Positions 37,564 to 47,223 are shown, counted from the stretch's first letter. The stretch: DNA of 64,000 bases from Shewanella japonica (GCF_002075795.1 NZ_CP020472.1:231001-295000), one strand, 5' to 3'. The notes: generated by a model not told the origin, from the letters alone. Translations and numbers: made by a program.

Positions 37564-38166
37564 ATGAGCAGAGCTTTTTGCCAAAAATGTGCTTATCCAC
37601 AGTCGGCGTGCGTGTGTAGCAGCGTGAAAACAGTGAAGGTCAAAACCGAAGTGATTGTGCTGCAGCACCCTTCAGAGGTTGAGCATGCTAAAAATACGGT
37701 TAAGTTATTGTGCTTAACCTTACCAGAGACTCAAGTTGTGGTAGGGGAAACAGCAGAAGACTTTGCTGAGCTGCAAGTGTATCTGCAACAAGCCAGCAAG
37801 CCTGTATATTTAGTCTATCCAAGCGAAACAAGCCAACGTGCTTCAGAGTCAAATTCACCTGAAGATTGTATTATTTTATTGATTGATGGCACTTGGCGAA
37901 AAGCCTTCAAAATGCTGCAGCTTAATCCTTGGTTACTTGATTTGCCGGCATTGCATATTGAGTTTGAAGGTGTGTCACAATATCGCATTCGTAAAGCGAA
38001 ACGAAGTGATAGCTTGTCGACGCTTGAAGCGACAGCATATATGCTGCAAGCCATTAATCCGACATTGGATATAGCGCCAATGTTTGCAGCCTTTGATGCG
38101 ATGGTGCAACATAAGCTAGATGCCATGCCGCCAGCTGTGCGTGCTCGTTATGATCAAGAACAATAA
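37564..38166 (+). CDS. tapT: DTW-domain tRNA-uridine aminocarboxypropyltransferase (TapT-like)
   Basis: 200 residues. The N-terminal zinc-like cysteine set CQKCAYPQSACVCS, the HPSEVEHAKNTVKLL segment and the motif DGTWRKA (DTW variant) with SLSTLEA define the DTW family. E. coli TapT (formerly YfiP) makes acp3U at position 47 of tRNAs using SAM. Clear Shine-Dalgarno is lacking. The next small gene starts 17 bases downstream. Confidence 0.85.
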   Translation: MSRAFCQKCAYPQSACVCSSVKTVKVKTEVIVLQHPSEVEHAKNTVKLLCLTLPETQVVVGETAEDFAELQVYLQQASKPVYLVYPSETSQRASESNSPEDCIILLIDGTWRKAFKMLQLNPWLLDLPALHIEFEGVSQYRIRKAKRSDSLSTLEATAYMLQAINPTLDIAPMFAAFDAMVQHKLDAMPPAVRARYDQEQ

Positions 38167-38183
38167 CAAGGAAGATATACCGC

Positions 38184-38555
38184 ATGTTGAATCAAACGCG
38201 ATTGGGTAACACATATTTCATTGCTGTCACGGTAATGGCAATCTTGAGTGCGATCAGTTCATGGCACGTGAGCGCAAGTGAAAAGCCTAGGCTGACATTA
38301 TCTCAAAAAGCGGATCAAGGGCGAATTGACTCCAAAAAGACTGAGCAAGAACAGTTAGAAAAAGCTCGTAAAGCAGCAAGTGATACCCAAAATCGTGAGC
38401 AAGAAGTCTTAGCTCGTCAAGAGTCTGGTGAGTGGGAAAAAGAGCAGATAAAAAAGTCTCAAGCACAATTTAATGAGCGTGAATCTCGTGCCGACAAATA
38501 CCTGCGAGAAGCAAAAGAAGCTGCCGCGAAAGAACGAAAAATTGAAGAGAAATAG
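38184..38555 (+). CDS. Small highly charged exported protein of unknown function
   Basis: 123 residues. A hydrophobic N-terminal segment (about 11-31) looks like a signal peptide or anchor ending near SASEK. The rest is almost entirely K, E, R, Q and A, predicted coiled-coil. AAGGAAG precedes the start. It is probably cotranscribed with the DTW gene. No family recognised. Confidence 0.65.
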   Translation: MLNQTRLGNTYFIAVTVMAILSAISSWHVSASEKPRLTLSQKADQGRIDSKKTEQEQLEKARKAASDTQNREQEVLARQESGEWEKEQIKKSQAQFNERESRADKYLREAKEAAAKERKIEEK

Positions 38556-38582
38556 CCTCCAGCAGTTAGCGCTGTTAGCAGA

Positions 38583-40094
38583 TTACTCACTAATCACTGC
38601 TCGGTAACCTTCACCATTTTCTTTGGCCACAAATGTTAAATAGTGGTCAATGCTATCGATACTGTCTTCATGATAATGGGATACAAACAATAACTGGCTC
38701 AGGTTCTCTTTGGCGATCAGCTCAAGGGTCTTTTTAACTAAACGTATTCCCAAGTAATCTAAGCCTTGATAAGGCTCATCTAAAATCAGTAGCGTAGGCT
38801 GCTTAACGAGTGCTCGAGCAATCAGTAATAATCGTTGTTGGCTATAGTCTAATTGCTTTATCGGTGTATTGGCGTACTCAATCATGTGCAGCATGATGAG
38901 CCAGTCTTTTGCGACAGCTTTCTGGTCAGCACTGGCTTGCTGATATAAGCCTATCGAGTCATAAAAACCTGATAAAATCACATCTGTCGCGCTGCAATTT
39001 ATCCGATATTGTAAGTGGAGTGCTGAAGACACCATGCCAATATGCTGTTTAATTTCCCATATGGTTTCGCCGGTGCCTCTTTTTTTGCCAAAAATATGAA
39101 TATCATTGCTATAGCATTGAGGGTGGTCGCCAAATATTAACCCTAACAAGGTGCTCTTACCGCAACCATTTGGGCCTTTAATTTGCCAGTGTTGGCCGTT
39201 ATCAATTCGCCAATTCACATCGGTAAAAATCGTTTTATCGCTATAGGCAACTTTGCCATTTTTAAGTTCAAAAACCGGATTGTTAAAATGACTCTGGTGG
39301 CGATGTCGTTGCATTGTCGCCAACATTAATTCGCTTTGTACCTGAGTTTGTGAGGTTATTTGGGCGATGACAGGGTGCTGCTCCCAATCGTGTTTGTTCA
39401 TCTTTCTGTCTAACTTTCCGTGGCTGAAAATAGCAATGTTATCTATCCACTTGGGTTGATCTTCTTCTCTTGAAAACACCAGTAACATCGGGATTGGTAA
39501 TTGGCTTAAATAGTAAGATAATGCATCTCGATGTTGAATATCTAACCCTGAAAATGGATTATCAAGCACTAAAAAGTCTGGCTGACTGGCGATGGCAATT
39601 GCCAGCATGACTCGTCGTGTTTCCCCTGTCGATAATTCTCGAAACCCTTGCTCTTGTAGTGAGTGTAGATCTAGCTTTGTCAGTAGTGCATCAATTGGCT
39701 CGGGGTTATTGGTTTGTCTGCTACCCGCTGCGGGCAGTGCTTGTTTTATCAGTTCGATGACTTTAGTGCCTGTGTCGACAATATCTTGAAAATCTGTGTC
39801 GTCACTTTCAAGCTCTAAGGCTAATAACCTTTGCTGCTCGGTTAATGAAACTTGGGCAATGCGATGCGCCGATATACTCATGTCACCTGACAACACCTCA
39901 ATATCTTTGGGTTGGTTAGTCAGTTTGTTATCAAATAATGCAGCGGATTGCTGGCAAAGCAGATCGCCTAGTATGGATCCAATATCACCATGAGCACTAA
40001 ACACTCCCCACGACTGGTTGTGAATATGCCAATCGGCAATATCCAGTGTCAGAGAGTGACTCAATGCAGTGAATTGATTAAATTTGATATCCAT
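38583..40094 (-). CDS. modF: ModF-like double ABC ATPase with a degenerate first nucleotide site
   Basis: 503 residues: two ABC domains, no membrane segment. The second domain (about 250-503) has GPNGCGKST, GETIWEIKQHIGMVSS and LLILDEPYQGLD and closely follows E. coli ModF. In the first domain the Walker A position reads GVFSAHGDIGSI (no GKS/T), and Walker B has LDNPF instead of LDEPF, while its signature LSTGETRR is intact. The second domain's signature is altered (LDYSQQ). So one composite ATP site looks active and the other dead. E. coli ModF has been linked to the molybdate/photorepair locus. The ATG at 40094 has AAGGAC; a frame from 40145 exists. Confidence 0.82.
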   Translation of the reverse strand: MDIKFNQFTALSHSLTLDIADWHIHNQSWGVFSAHGDIGSILGDLLCQQSAALFDNKLTNQPKDIEVLSGDMSISAHRIAQVSLTEQQRLLALELESDDTDFQDIVDTGTKVIELIKQALPAAGSRQTNNPEPIDALLTKLDLHSLQEQGFRELSTGETRRVMLAIAIASQPDFLVLDNPFSGLDIQHRDALSYYLSQLPIPMLLVFSREEDQPKWIDNIAIFSHGKLDRKMNKHDWEQHPVIAQITSQTQVQSELMLATMQRHRHQSHFNNPVFELKNGKVAYSDKTIFTDVNWRIDNGQHWQIKGPNGCGKSTLLGLIFGDHPQCYSNDIHIFGKKRGTGETIWEIKQHIGMVSSALHLQYRINCSATDVILSGFYDSIGLYQQASADQKAVAKDWLIMLHMIEYANTPIKQLDYSQQRLLLIARALVKQPTLLILDEPYQGLDYLGIRLVKKTLELIAKENLSQLLFVSHYHEDSIDSIDHYLTFVAKENGEGYRAVISE

Positions 40095-40285
40095 TAGCAA
40101 ATGTCCTTGTGTTGCAACCACTGGCGAAAGGGTAACGATTCGCACAGGTCAATCGTACAGAAGTTCACTAAGTAAACAAATCGAAACAATTTCTTAGGTT
40201 CTCCTTTAACAAAATATTTAACAACTCGAGTCAGACCTTGTAGATTGGAATGCTACAAAAAATGATAATAACCATGGATGATAAT

Positions 40286-41584
40286 ATGCGCCTCTCTACT
40301 TTAGCCTTATGTGTTGCGACACTGTCAGGCACGTTTGCTCCTGCCGTTTTTGCCAATACCCCTGATGCAGCTAAATTGACTGCGAATGTTGAACAAAAAG
40401 TCATTGAGTGGCGCCGGGATTTACATCAGCATCCTGAGCTATCTAATCGAGAATTTAGAACCAGTAAAGTGATTGCTCAACATCTAGAATCATTAGGTTT
40501 AGAAGTACAAACTGGTGTGGCTCACACAGGCGTTGTAGCGATTTTAAAAGGGGCAAAACCTGGGCCATTAATTGGTATTCGTGCTGATATGGACGCATTG
40601 CCTGTCACTGAAGTGGTGGACTTACCTTTTGCCTCAAAAGCCACAGATACTTATCGCGGTCAAACTGTAGGCGTGATGCATGCATGTGGTCATGATACCC
40701 ATGTGGCGATGTTAATGGGCGTGGCCGAAAACCTTGTTAATGCTAAAGATAGCCTTGCTGGTGACGTGATGTTTATCTTTCAACCGGCAGAAGAGGGAGC
40801 GCCTGCAGGCGAAGAAGGCGGCGCTGAACTCATGCTCAAAGAAGGCTTATTTGCCAAGCGTAAACCTGAGCAAGTGTTTGGCATGCATGTGACTTCAAGT
40901 TTACCTACGGGGGTTATTGGCCTTCGTTCAGGCCCCGCGATGGCATCAGAAGATTCATTCACTATTACCGTTAAAGGTCGTCAAACCCATGGATCTCGTC
41001 CTTGGGGCGGAGTGGATCCTATTGTGGCATCTGCGCAAATTATTAATAGCGTGCAAACCATTATTAGCCGTCAAGTTGATGTTACCAAAGCGCCAGCGGT
41101 CGTTAGCTTTGGTGCCATTAATGGTGGTATTCGCTCAAACATTATTCCTGATGAGGTAGAGCTTATCGGAACGATACGTACTTTCGATCAAGATATGCGA
41201 GCAGATATTAAAGTTAAGCTTGCCGAAATTGCAGAATTATCAGCTAAAACCCTTGGGGCAACTGCCACAACAGAAATTGATGCTGGTTATCCTGTGACAG
41301 TAAACAATCCTGAATTAGTCGCTAAAATGCGCCCTGTCATTCGCAGTGTTGTAGGCGAGGATAACTTAATTGAGCCAGGGCTGATTACTGGCGCTGAAGA
41401 CTTTTCTTATTACGCATTAGAAACCCCAGGTTTGTTTTATTTTCTGGGGGTCACCCCAGCAGGCAAAGATCCTGCAACAGTGGCCAGCAACCATTCACCG
41501 GCGTTTTATGTGGATGAGTCTGCATTAAAAGTTGGTGTGCAAACCATGACACAATTGGCGTTAACGGCCTTAAGCGCTAAGTAA
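40286..41584 (+). CDS. Exported M20-family amidohydrolase (metallopeptidase)
   Basis: 432 residues. The signal peptide MRLSTLALCVATLSGTFAPA ends near VFA-N. The M20D core has the zinc ligands in MHACGHDTHVAML, the catalytic QPAEEG, then MHVTSSLP and the dimerisation domain (ITVKGRQTHGSRPW). The last ligand histidine is in ASNHSPAFYVDE. It resembles amidohydrolases that split N-acyl amino acids or related amides, here in the periplasm. In-frame ATGs at 40250, 40265 and 40274 exist; the chosen one gives the cleanest signal peptide. Confidence 0.9.
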   Translation: MRLSTLALCVATLSGTFAPAVFANTPDAAKLTANVEQKVIEWRRDLHQHPELSNREFRTSKVIAQHLESLGLEVQTGVAHTGVVAILKGAKPGPLIGIRADMDALPVTEVVDLPFASKATDTYRGQTVGVMHACGHDTHVAMLMGVAENLVNAKDSLAGDVMFIFQPAEEGAPAGEEGGAELMLKEGLFAKRKPEQVFGMHVTSSLPTGVIGLRSGPAMASEDSFTITVKGRQTHGSRPWGGVDPIVASAQIINSVQTIISRQVDVTKAPAVVSFGAINGGIRSNIIPDEVELIGTIRTFDQDMRADIKVKLAEIAELSAKTLGATATTEIDAGYPVTVNNPELVAKMRPVIRSVVGEDNLIEPGLITGAEDFSYYALETPGLFYFLGVTPAGKDPATVASNHSPAFYVDESALKVGVQTMTQLALTALSAK

Positions 41585-41679
41585 TAAAACGAATTACCTG
41601 ACAAGTAACAATCTTGTGTCAGTTAACAAAGACCATGAAAGATATCGTCGCTGTGACGGATGATTAAAAGGAAACCAAC

Positions 41680-43005
41680 ATGAAACGCAGAATGACCGCG
41701 TTATTGGTATTACTCAGCGCTTGGGTTAGCGTAGCGCAAGCTACCACTCAAGAAGATGTAAATACTTTTACGTTAGATAATGGCATGAAAATTATGGTGC
41801 TAGAAGACAGCAGCATACCCAATGCCAATATGTATCTATTTTGGAAAGTCGGTTCACGTAATGAAGTGCCAGGGATTACCGGTATTTCACACTTCTTTGA
41901 GCATATGATGTTTAACGGTTCAAAAAAGTATGGTCCGAAAATGTTTGACCGAACGATGGAAGCTGCTGGTGGTGCTAACAATGCCTACACCACTGAAGAC
42001 ATAACCGTGTATACCGATTGGTTTCCTGCCAATGCATTAGAGACCATTTTCGACTTAGAAGCCGATCGTATCGCCAACTTAGATATAGACCCTGAAATGG
42101 TCGAAAGTGAACGTGGCGTAGTGCAATCTGAGCGAACCACTGGCCTAGAGAACTCTAACTGGCGCACCATTCAAGAGGAAGTTAAAGGTGTGGCATTTAG
42201 AGCGCATCCTTATAGCTGGTCAGTGATTGGTCATGAGTCAGATATCGCAGCTTGGAGTTTAGAAGATTTACAGCAATACCATAAAACTTATTATGCACCC
42301 AATAATGCCGTCGTGGTGATTGCTGGGGATGTGAATGTTGCTGAAGTCAAAAAGCTGGCCAAACAATACTTTGGCGTCATTCCTGCGCAAACGCCACCTC
42401 AAGCTGTGCGCACTGTAGAGCCACTTCAAAAAGGCGAGCGTCGCGTGTTTGTGGAAAAAGCGTCAGTGAGTACGCCAAACGTGATGTTGGCGTACCACGT
42501 ACCCTCGACAAAACATGAAGATTATTATGCACTTGATTTGCTAAATACCATTTTTAGTGAAGGTAATAGCTCTCGTTTATATCAAGGGCTAGTTGACAAA
42601 CAAGTTGCATCAAACGTGGTGTCTTATCTGCCATTATCATTTGATCCTAACCTGTTTTATTTTCTTGGTGTGGCAAATGCGGGAGTCGATGCGGAGCAAC
42701 TTGAAGTCAACATGATTGCGGAAATTAACCGTATTAGCACTGAAGGGGTGACTCAACAAGAGCTTGAAAAAGTTAAAAATATCAAACTGATGAATTTCTA
42801 TCGTACGATGCAAACCATTAATGGTCGTGCCAATACCTTAGGCCGTTACGAGCTGTATTTTGGCAGTTATGACAAACTATTCAGTGCCCCAGAGGCATAT
42901 AACAAAGTCACAATAGAAGACATTCAACGTGTGGCGCAAACCTATTTACGTAAGGCCAATCGCACCGTGGGCGTGTTAGCTGCAACAGAAGGAGCTGACC
43001 TATGA
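41680..43005 (+). CDS. Periplasmic M16 zinc protease, catalytic subunit
   Basis: 441 residues with a signal peptide (MKRRMTALLVLLSAWVSVAQA). The inverted zinc motif HXXEH is present in ISHFFEHMMFNGS, with the downstream ligand glutamate in the DLEADRIANLD region. The C-terminal M16 half follows from about 215. It pairs with the next gene, whose start overlaps its stop (ATGA). A substrate cannot be inferred. Confidence 0.92.
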   Translation: MKRRMTALLVLLSAWVSVAQATTQEDVNTFTLDNGMKIMVLEDSSIPNANMYLFWKVGSRNEVPGITGISHFFEHMMFNGSKKYGPKMFDRTMEAAGGANNAYTTEDITVYTDWFPANALETIFDLEADRIANLDIDPEMVESERGVVQSERTTGLENSNWRTIQEEVKGVAFRAHPYSWSVIGHESDIAAWSLEDLQQYHKTYYAPNNAVVVIAGDVNVAEVKKLAKQYFGVIPAQTPPQAVRTVEPLQKGERRVFVEKASVSTPNVMLAYHVPSTKHEDYYALDLLNTIFSEGNSSRLYQGLVDKQVASNVVSYLPLSFDPNLFYFLGVANAGVDAEQLEVNMIAEINRISTEGVTQQELEKVKNIKLMNFYRTMQTINGRANTLGRYELYFGSYDKLFSAPEAYNKVTIEDIQRVAQTYLRKANRTVGVLAATEGADL

Positions 43006-44444
43006 TGTCATTAGCAGGATTTACCTCAAAACGTACGCTTACAGCCATGGCGCTGGCATGCTCACTAGCCTTAACAGGGTGTGCAAGTACTACAGGCACC
43101 AGTAAAACGGTTGATACTGGCAGCTTTAGCATGCCGCAATACGAATCAATGACCTTAGATAATGGCCTAAAAGTGAACTTTATGGTGCAGTCTGAAGTGC
43201 CGATTATTAACATCAATGCGGTTGTCAGAGCTGGTGCTGTTAATGACACTACCTCGGGCGTGTCATATATGACTGCTAAGAGTTTATTATTAGGTGCTGG
43301 TGGCAAATCGAAGGCGGAAATTGAGCAAACCATTGATTTTCTTGGTGCAAGTTTAAAGACAGCTTCAGGGCGTGAAAGCTCGCAAATTGATGCTGACTTT
43401 ATGAGTAAGGATCTCGATACCGTACTTGCGATAATGCAAGATGTGTTGATGTCACCAGACTTTGATAGCGCTGAATTTGAAAAATTAAGACAGCGTGAAA
43501 TAGTGGGATTATCGCAAGCAAAAGAAAGCCCCCGCGCGGTTATTGGCCGTTACTACACTAAAATGGTATTTGGACAGCACCCTTACGCTAACCCAACAAC
43601 GGGTAACAGCGTTTCGTTAGCTGAGATTAATATTGCACAATTACGTGCTTTCCATAAAAGCTATTATCAGCCAAGTAACATGGCCATTAATGTTGTCGGT
43701 GACTTTGACCCAGCCCAAATGAAGGCAAAGCTAACTCAAGCTTTTGGTCGCTGGCAGGGAACTGAAAAAGCCGTCCAACCTGATTTATCACAGGGATTAC
43801 CGTCACTCAATGCTAGCCGAGTATTGTTAGTTGATAAACCTGATGCGATTGAAACAACATTTGTTTTTGGTGGTTTAGGTATTCGCCGTGATAACCCTGA
43901 TTATGTAGGGCTAACGGTAGTCAACACCATTTTAGGTGGCCGTTTTACTTCATGGTTAAACGATGAGTTAAGGGTCAACGCTGGATTAACTTATGGCGCT
44001 CGTTCTGGCTTTAATCCTTTTTCTGATTCTGGGGTTTTCCAAGTCAGCACCTTTACCAAAACCAGTACGACTAAAGAGGCCATGGACTTAGCGTTAAAAA
44101 CCTATGCGCGTTTATGGGAACAAGGGATAGATCAGCAAACCTTAGATTCAGCTAAAGCCTACGTAAAAGGCCAATACCCGCCTAAATTTGAAACAGGTGG
44201 TCAGCTAGCTGAGCTAATGGCAGATATGTATATCTATAAATTTGATGATTCTTTCATCAATGAGTTTCAAGCCAAAGTCGACGGCTTAACCCTTGAAGAT
44301 ACTCAGCGTTTAATAAGCACCTATTTCCCTCAAGACAATTTGCAGTTTGTGTTGATTGGTAATGCTGCTAAGGTTGCTGATATTGCTAAAGAATATGGTG
44401 AAGTCACGCAGATTAATATGACGGACGTGGGCTTCGGTCAATAA
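43002..44444 (+). CDS. M16-family lipoprotein lacking the zinc motif
   Basis: 480 residues. The N-terminus MMSLAGFTSKRTLTAMALAC with SLALTGC is a lipoprotein signal (lipid-modified Cys after LTG). The M16 fold is recognisable (LDNGLKVNFMVQSEVP, FHKSYYQPSNMAINVVGDFD, GGRFTSWLNDELRVNAGLTYGARS), but where the partner has HFFEH it has YMTAKSLL. It is thus a non-catalytic, substrate-binding subunit, as in other alpha/beta M16 pairs. Being anchored, it could tether the protease to a membrane. Strong terminator downstream. Confidence 0.9.
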   Translation: MMSLAGFTSKRTLTAMALACSLALTGCASTTGTSKTVDTGSFSMPQYESMTLDNGLKVNFMVQSEVPIININAVVRAGAVNDTTSGVSYMTAKSLLLGAGGKSKAEIEQTIDFLGASLKTASGRESSQIDADFMSKDLDTVLAIMQDVLMSPDFDSAEFEKLRQREIVGLSQAKESPRAVIGRYYTKMVFGQHPYANPTTGNSVSLAEINIAQLRAFHKSYYQPSNMAINVVGDFDPAQMKAKLTQAFGRWQGTEKAVQPDLSQGLPSLNASRVLLVDKPDAIETTFVFGGLGIRRDNPDYVGLTVVNTILGGRFTSWLNDELRVNAGLTYGARSGFNPFSDSGVFQVSTFTKTSTTKEAMDLALKTYARLWEQGIDQQTLDSAKAYVKGQYPPKFETGGQLAELMADMYIYKFDDSFINEFQAKVDGLTLEDTQRLISTYFPQDNLQFVLIGNAAKVADIAKEYGEVTQINMTDVGFGQ

Positions 44445-44470
44445 CATTCATCTCGTCTACTTTTGATTGT

Positions 44471-44503
44471 AAATGCCTTTCTTATTTGAGAAAGGCATTT
44501 TTT
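44471..44503 (+). terminator. Terminator after the M16 pair
   Basis: AAATGCCTTTCT, TATTTG loop, AGAAAGGCATTT followed by TTT: a 12-base stem just past the stop. Confidence 0.88.
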
Positions 44504-44633
44504 ATTGGTCAAATTTGTCGGTTCAATAACTGACGTTATTTGCAAAAATAGTTTAGTTATTTGAAAATCGTGATGGAATAAAATAATGTGCTAGCTAATC
44601 ACTGATTAAGCTTACTTCAAGGCCTTTTTGTCC

Positions 44634-45212
44634 ATGTCTTATAATATTGGAATCTCAAAAATAAGCTGTAGCTTAGCCCTCTTGTTAGGATTTATAGGGA
44701 TGCTGCCCGCAGCCAGCGTGAGCGCTGCGAAAGTGGATTTGAGCCAGTTTTGTCCACGACTTGATGGTGACTGGGTTGGCTCGGCGGCTAAGTCGGGCTC
44801 CAGACCAAAACAAGTGACAACTGCTGCAATTTGCTCATCTGATAAACGGAATTTAATGCTGACGGTGAGCCGTGGCGACAGTAACCCCAATAGTGAAGTT
44901 TGGTGGTTTCGTGCACATAGTGGTGATGTACTCCTGACGTACACTGACGGTGTTGGTGCAGATAGAGAGCAAGTTTTTAGTTTATATCTGCGTGGGGATA
45001 GTTTTACTTTTTTAGGAAAAGGGCAACTTAATCAGCGGCCAGCATTGATTCGTTTAAGCTTTGAGCCCTTATCATCGACGACTAGCGCTCCAATTGATAA
45101 TGGTAATAATGACAGTTGGTTGTGGCGTCAAAGTGCGCATTATCTTGATGATGATAGCCAGCAATATCAATTGATCCGCGCGATTGAGCTGACAACTGTT
45201 CAGCCCAATTAG
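44634..45212 (+). CDS. Exported protein of unknown function
   Basis: 192 residues. The signal peptide (ISCSLALLLGFIGMLPAASVSA-AKV) precedes a domain beginning LSQFCPRLDGDWVGSA and containing ICSSDKRNLMLTVSRG, EVWWFRAHSGDVLLTYTDG and FTFLGKGQ. The strand pattern suggests a small beta-barrel or lipocalin-like fold, but I do not recognise it. A TTG six bases upstream is an alternative start and is better spaced from AAGG. Confidence 0.65.
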   Translation: MSYNIGISKISCSLALLLGFIGMLPAASVSAAKVDLSQFCPRLDGDWVGSAAKSGSRPKQVTTAAICSSDKRNLMLTVSRGDSNPNSEVWWFRAHSGDVLLTYTDGVGADREQVFSLYLRGDSFTFLGKGQLNQRPALIRLSFEPLSSTTSAPIDNGNNDSWLWRQSAHYLDDDSQQYQLIRAIELTTVQPN

Positions 45213-45234
45213 CCAGCGCTACAAGTTAAATTAG

Positions 45235-45699
45235 CTATTCAGCTCCAGCGTAATCAAGCTGACGCCAAGCCTCATAACTAATAATCGCCACAGAGTTGGA
45301 TAGATTTAAACTGCGATTACTCGCAGCCATCGGAATGCGTAACCGTTGGCTGGCGGGAATAGATTCAATGATATCCATCGGTAATCCACGGGTCTCAGGA
45401 CCAAATAACAATACGTCATCAGCGGCAAATTCAAGCTCACTATGTGGGCGGCTGCCTTTAGTCGTGCACGCCATGATGCGCTTGCCTTGCATCGCCTCAA
45501 GGAAGGCTTCAAAATTCTTGTGGCGAGTGATATTGGTTAAATCAGCATAATCTAAGCCAGCTCTACGAAGCTTTTTCTCTTCTAAATCAAAACCTAATGG
45601 CTCAATCAAGTGAAGTTTTGCCCCGTTGTTGGCACACAGACGAATTATATTACCCGTGTTTGGAGCAATTTCTGGTTCATAAAGCGCAATATGGAACAT
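45235..45699 (-). CDS. trmL: tRNA (cytidine/uridine-2'-O-)-methyltransferase TrmL
   Basis: 154 residues, a minimal SpoU/TrmH (SPOUT) methyltransferase. [22 protein letters not shown], the knot region [11 protein letters not shown] and [27 protein letters not shown] are diagnostic for TrmL. It 2'-O-methylates the wobble base of tRNA-Leu isoacceptors. It ends 23 bases from the convergent gene at 45212. Confidence 0.95.
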   Translation of the reverse strand: MFHIALYEPEIAPNTGNIIRLCANNGAKLHLIEPLGFDLEEKKLRRAGLDYADLTNITRHKNFEAFLEAMQGKRIMACTTKGSRPHSELEFAADDVLLFGPETRGLPMDIIESIPASQRLRIPMAASNRSLNLSNSVAIISYEAWRQLDYAGAE

Positions 45700-45750
45700 G
45701 TTAAATACCTTGATTGAATGAATCGAGAATTATACTCAAAACATCATAAC

Positions 45751-45788
45751 CAGGGAAAGAAATCATCAAGATGATGATGTTTTCCCTG
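45751..45788 (-). other. Long hairpin between cpxA and trmL
   Basis: CAGGGAAA (45751-45758) and TTTCCCTG (45781-45788) pair perfectly; the 22 bases between them contain a second complementary pair (ATCATC and GATGAT). No T tract directly follows on the cpxA strand. It may act as the cpxA terminator or as a trmL leader structure. Confidence 0.5.
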
Positions 45789-45846
45789 ACATTCTGCATA
45801 TGGCTCCTGCTAACGCTTATCTGAGAGTTAGAAAGGTAGCCTTAGG

Positions 45847-47223
45847 TTACTGCATGGTTTTAGGCAGGCTAATGACAACACTTAGGCCATGGGGAGAGAT
45901 ATTTTTTGCCTCAATGTTACCTTGGTTGAGCTTAATGGCTGCTTGGGTAATGGCCAGACCTAATCCCCAGCCACCTGACTCACGATCGCGAGCATCATCA
46001 GGTCGGTAAAACGGCTTAAAGATTTCTTCTAAGTCGGCTTCATCAATCCCTTGTCCATCATCATCAATGGTGATCACCACTCGATCTTGTACCTGTTCTG
46101 CCGTAATAGAAATCACAGATTCGGCATAGCGAATCGCATTTCTCAGCACGTTTTCTATCGCCCGAGATAAGGATTTTGGGTAATGGTCGAGACTGATTGT
46201 TTCAGGGATCTCAATATCTAAGCGTTTTTGCTGCTGCTCGGCTTCAAATTCTGCATCATCAAGAATATGGCTAAGCGATTCAGCCAGTTCAAGATGGACT
46301 TTATTTTCAGTGTTGCTGATGGTGACACGAGATAGGGTTAATAGCTCAGATATGAGGGCTTCTAACTGCTCAGCTTCATAGCCAATACGTTCTATATCAG
46401 GGCTACTTTGATCTTTCTTACGGGCTAATGCCAATGACAATTGCAGCCGGGTTAACGGCGTACGTAGTTCATGAGAAATATCACCCATTAAGCGTTGTTG
46501 ATTATTCATCATGGTTTCGATGGACTCTGCCATGGTATTAAATGCTTGGGCCAGCTCGCCAATTTCATCCCCACGTTTTACCACGCTGGTTTCGACTCGG
46601 CTGGATAAGTCTCCTCGCGCTAGCGCATTAGAGCTTTGCTTGAGTGAACGTAATGGCTTACCTAAGTTCCAAGCTAAAAGGCCGCACAGTAGACCAGACA
46701 TTAACATGGCGATAATGGCTGTCAGCAGCTTGTTATCACTGAAAAAGAAAAACCAAGGGCGTGGGTGATTATCTGAAATACGTGCATAGACGCGGTAAGG
46801 CTTCTCACCTGCTATAAATTCGTAAGGGCCGAAAATTAACTCAGTGCGGAATTGGTGACTAATAGGGGCACCATTGTCTTCGCTGATAAGTAAAAACTCA
46901 CGAAAAGTACGTGGTACTTTGTTCGTATTTAACACCCTGCTTTGCTCGTCAAGAATATAAAACTTAAAGCTTTTTCCATCACGATTTCGGTGACGATTTA
47001 AACGTCTTAACGCTTGTTCATCTTCAAGTAGCGACGGCTCTTCTATAAAGTGCTTTGCCGCACGTTTGAGCAGTTGTGTTTGTTTGTCCGACAAAGGGAG
47101 TTGATCATGGCTTTGCTGTAAAAAAGGCAAAATCGCCACAAAGGCGATGATGAGCGAGCTGCATAACCAAAAACCCAGTAATAACTTAACAAATAAGCGA
47201 TTTATAGAAGAGAGGAATGTCAT
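45847..47223 (-). CDS. cpxA: Envelope-stress sensor kinase CpxA
   Basis: 458 residues. TM1 (about 9-32), a periplasmic sensor domain, TM2 (about 160-180), a HAMP region (LGKPLRSLKQSSNALARGDLSSRV), the dimerisation helix with the phosphorylated His in GDISHELRTPLTRLQ, and the ATP-binding domain (NVLRNAIRYA, DDDGQGID, GGWGLGLAI). It senses misfolded envelope proteins and phosphorylates CpxR. A TTG at 47235 is in frame, but the ATG at 47223 overlaps the cpxR stop (TAATG). Confidence 0.94.
   Translation of the reverse strand: MTFLSSINRLFVKLLLGFWLCSSLIIAFVAILPFLQQSHDQLPLSDKQTQLLKRAAKHFIEEPSLLEDEQALRRLNRHRNRDGKSFKFYILDEQSRVLNTNKVPRTFREFLLISEDNGAPISHQFRTELIFGPYEFIAGEKPYRVYARISDNHPRPWFFFFSDNKLLTAIIAMLMSGLLCGLLAWNLGKPLRSLKQSSNALARGDLSSRVETSVVKRGDEIGELAQAFNTMAESIETMMNNQQRLMGDISHELRTPLTRLQLSLALARKKDQSSPDIERIGYEAEQLEALISELLTLSRVTISNTENKVHLELAESLSHILDDAEFEAEQQQKRLDIEIPETISLDHYPKSLSRAIENVLRNAIRYAESVISITAEQVQDRVVITIDDDGQGIDEADLEEIFKPFYRPDDARDRESGGWGLGLAITQAAIKLNQGNIEAKNISPHGLSVVISLPKTMQ

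Noticed and set aside
37593..37601. Perfect DnaA box TTATCCACA
   Set aside because: A single copy within the DTW coding sequence (codons for AYPQ); no cluster of boxes or AT-rich unwinding region, so not an origin.
42908..43333. Leftward 141-codon open frame across the M16 gene junction
   Set aside because: It spans two solid genes on the other strand that overlap by ATGA; nothing supports expression.
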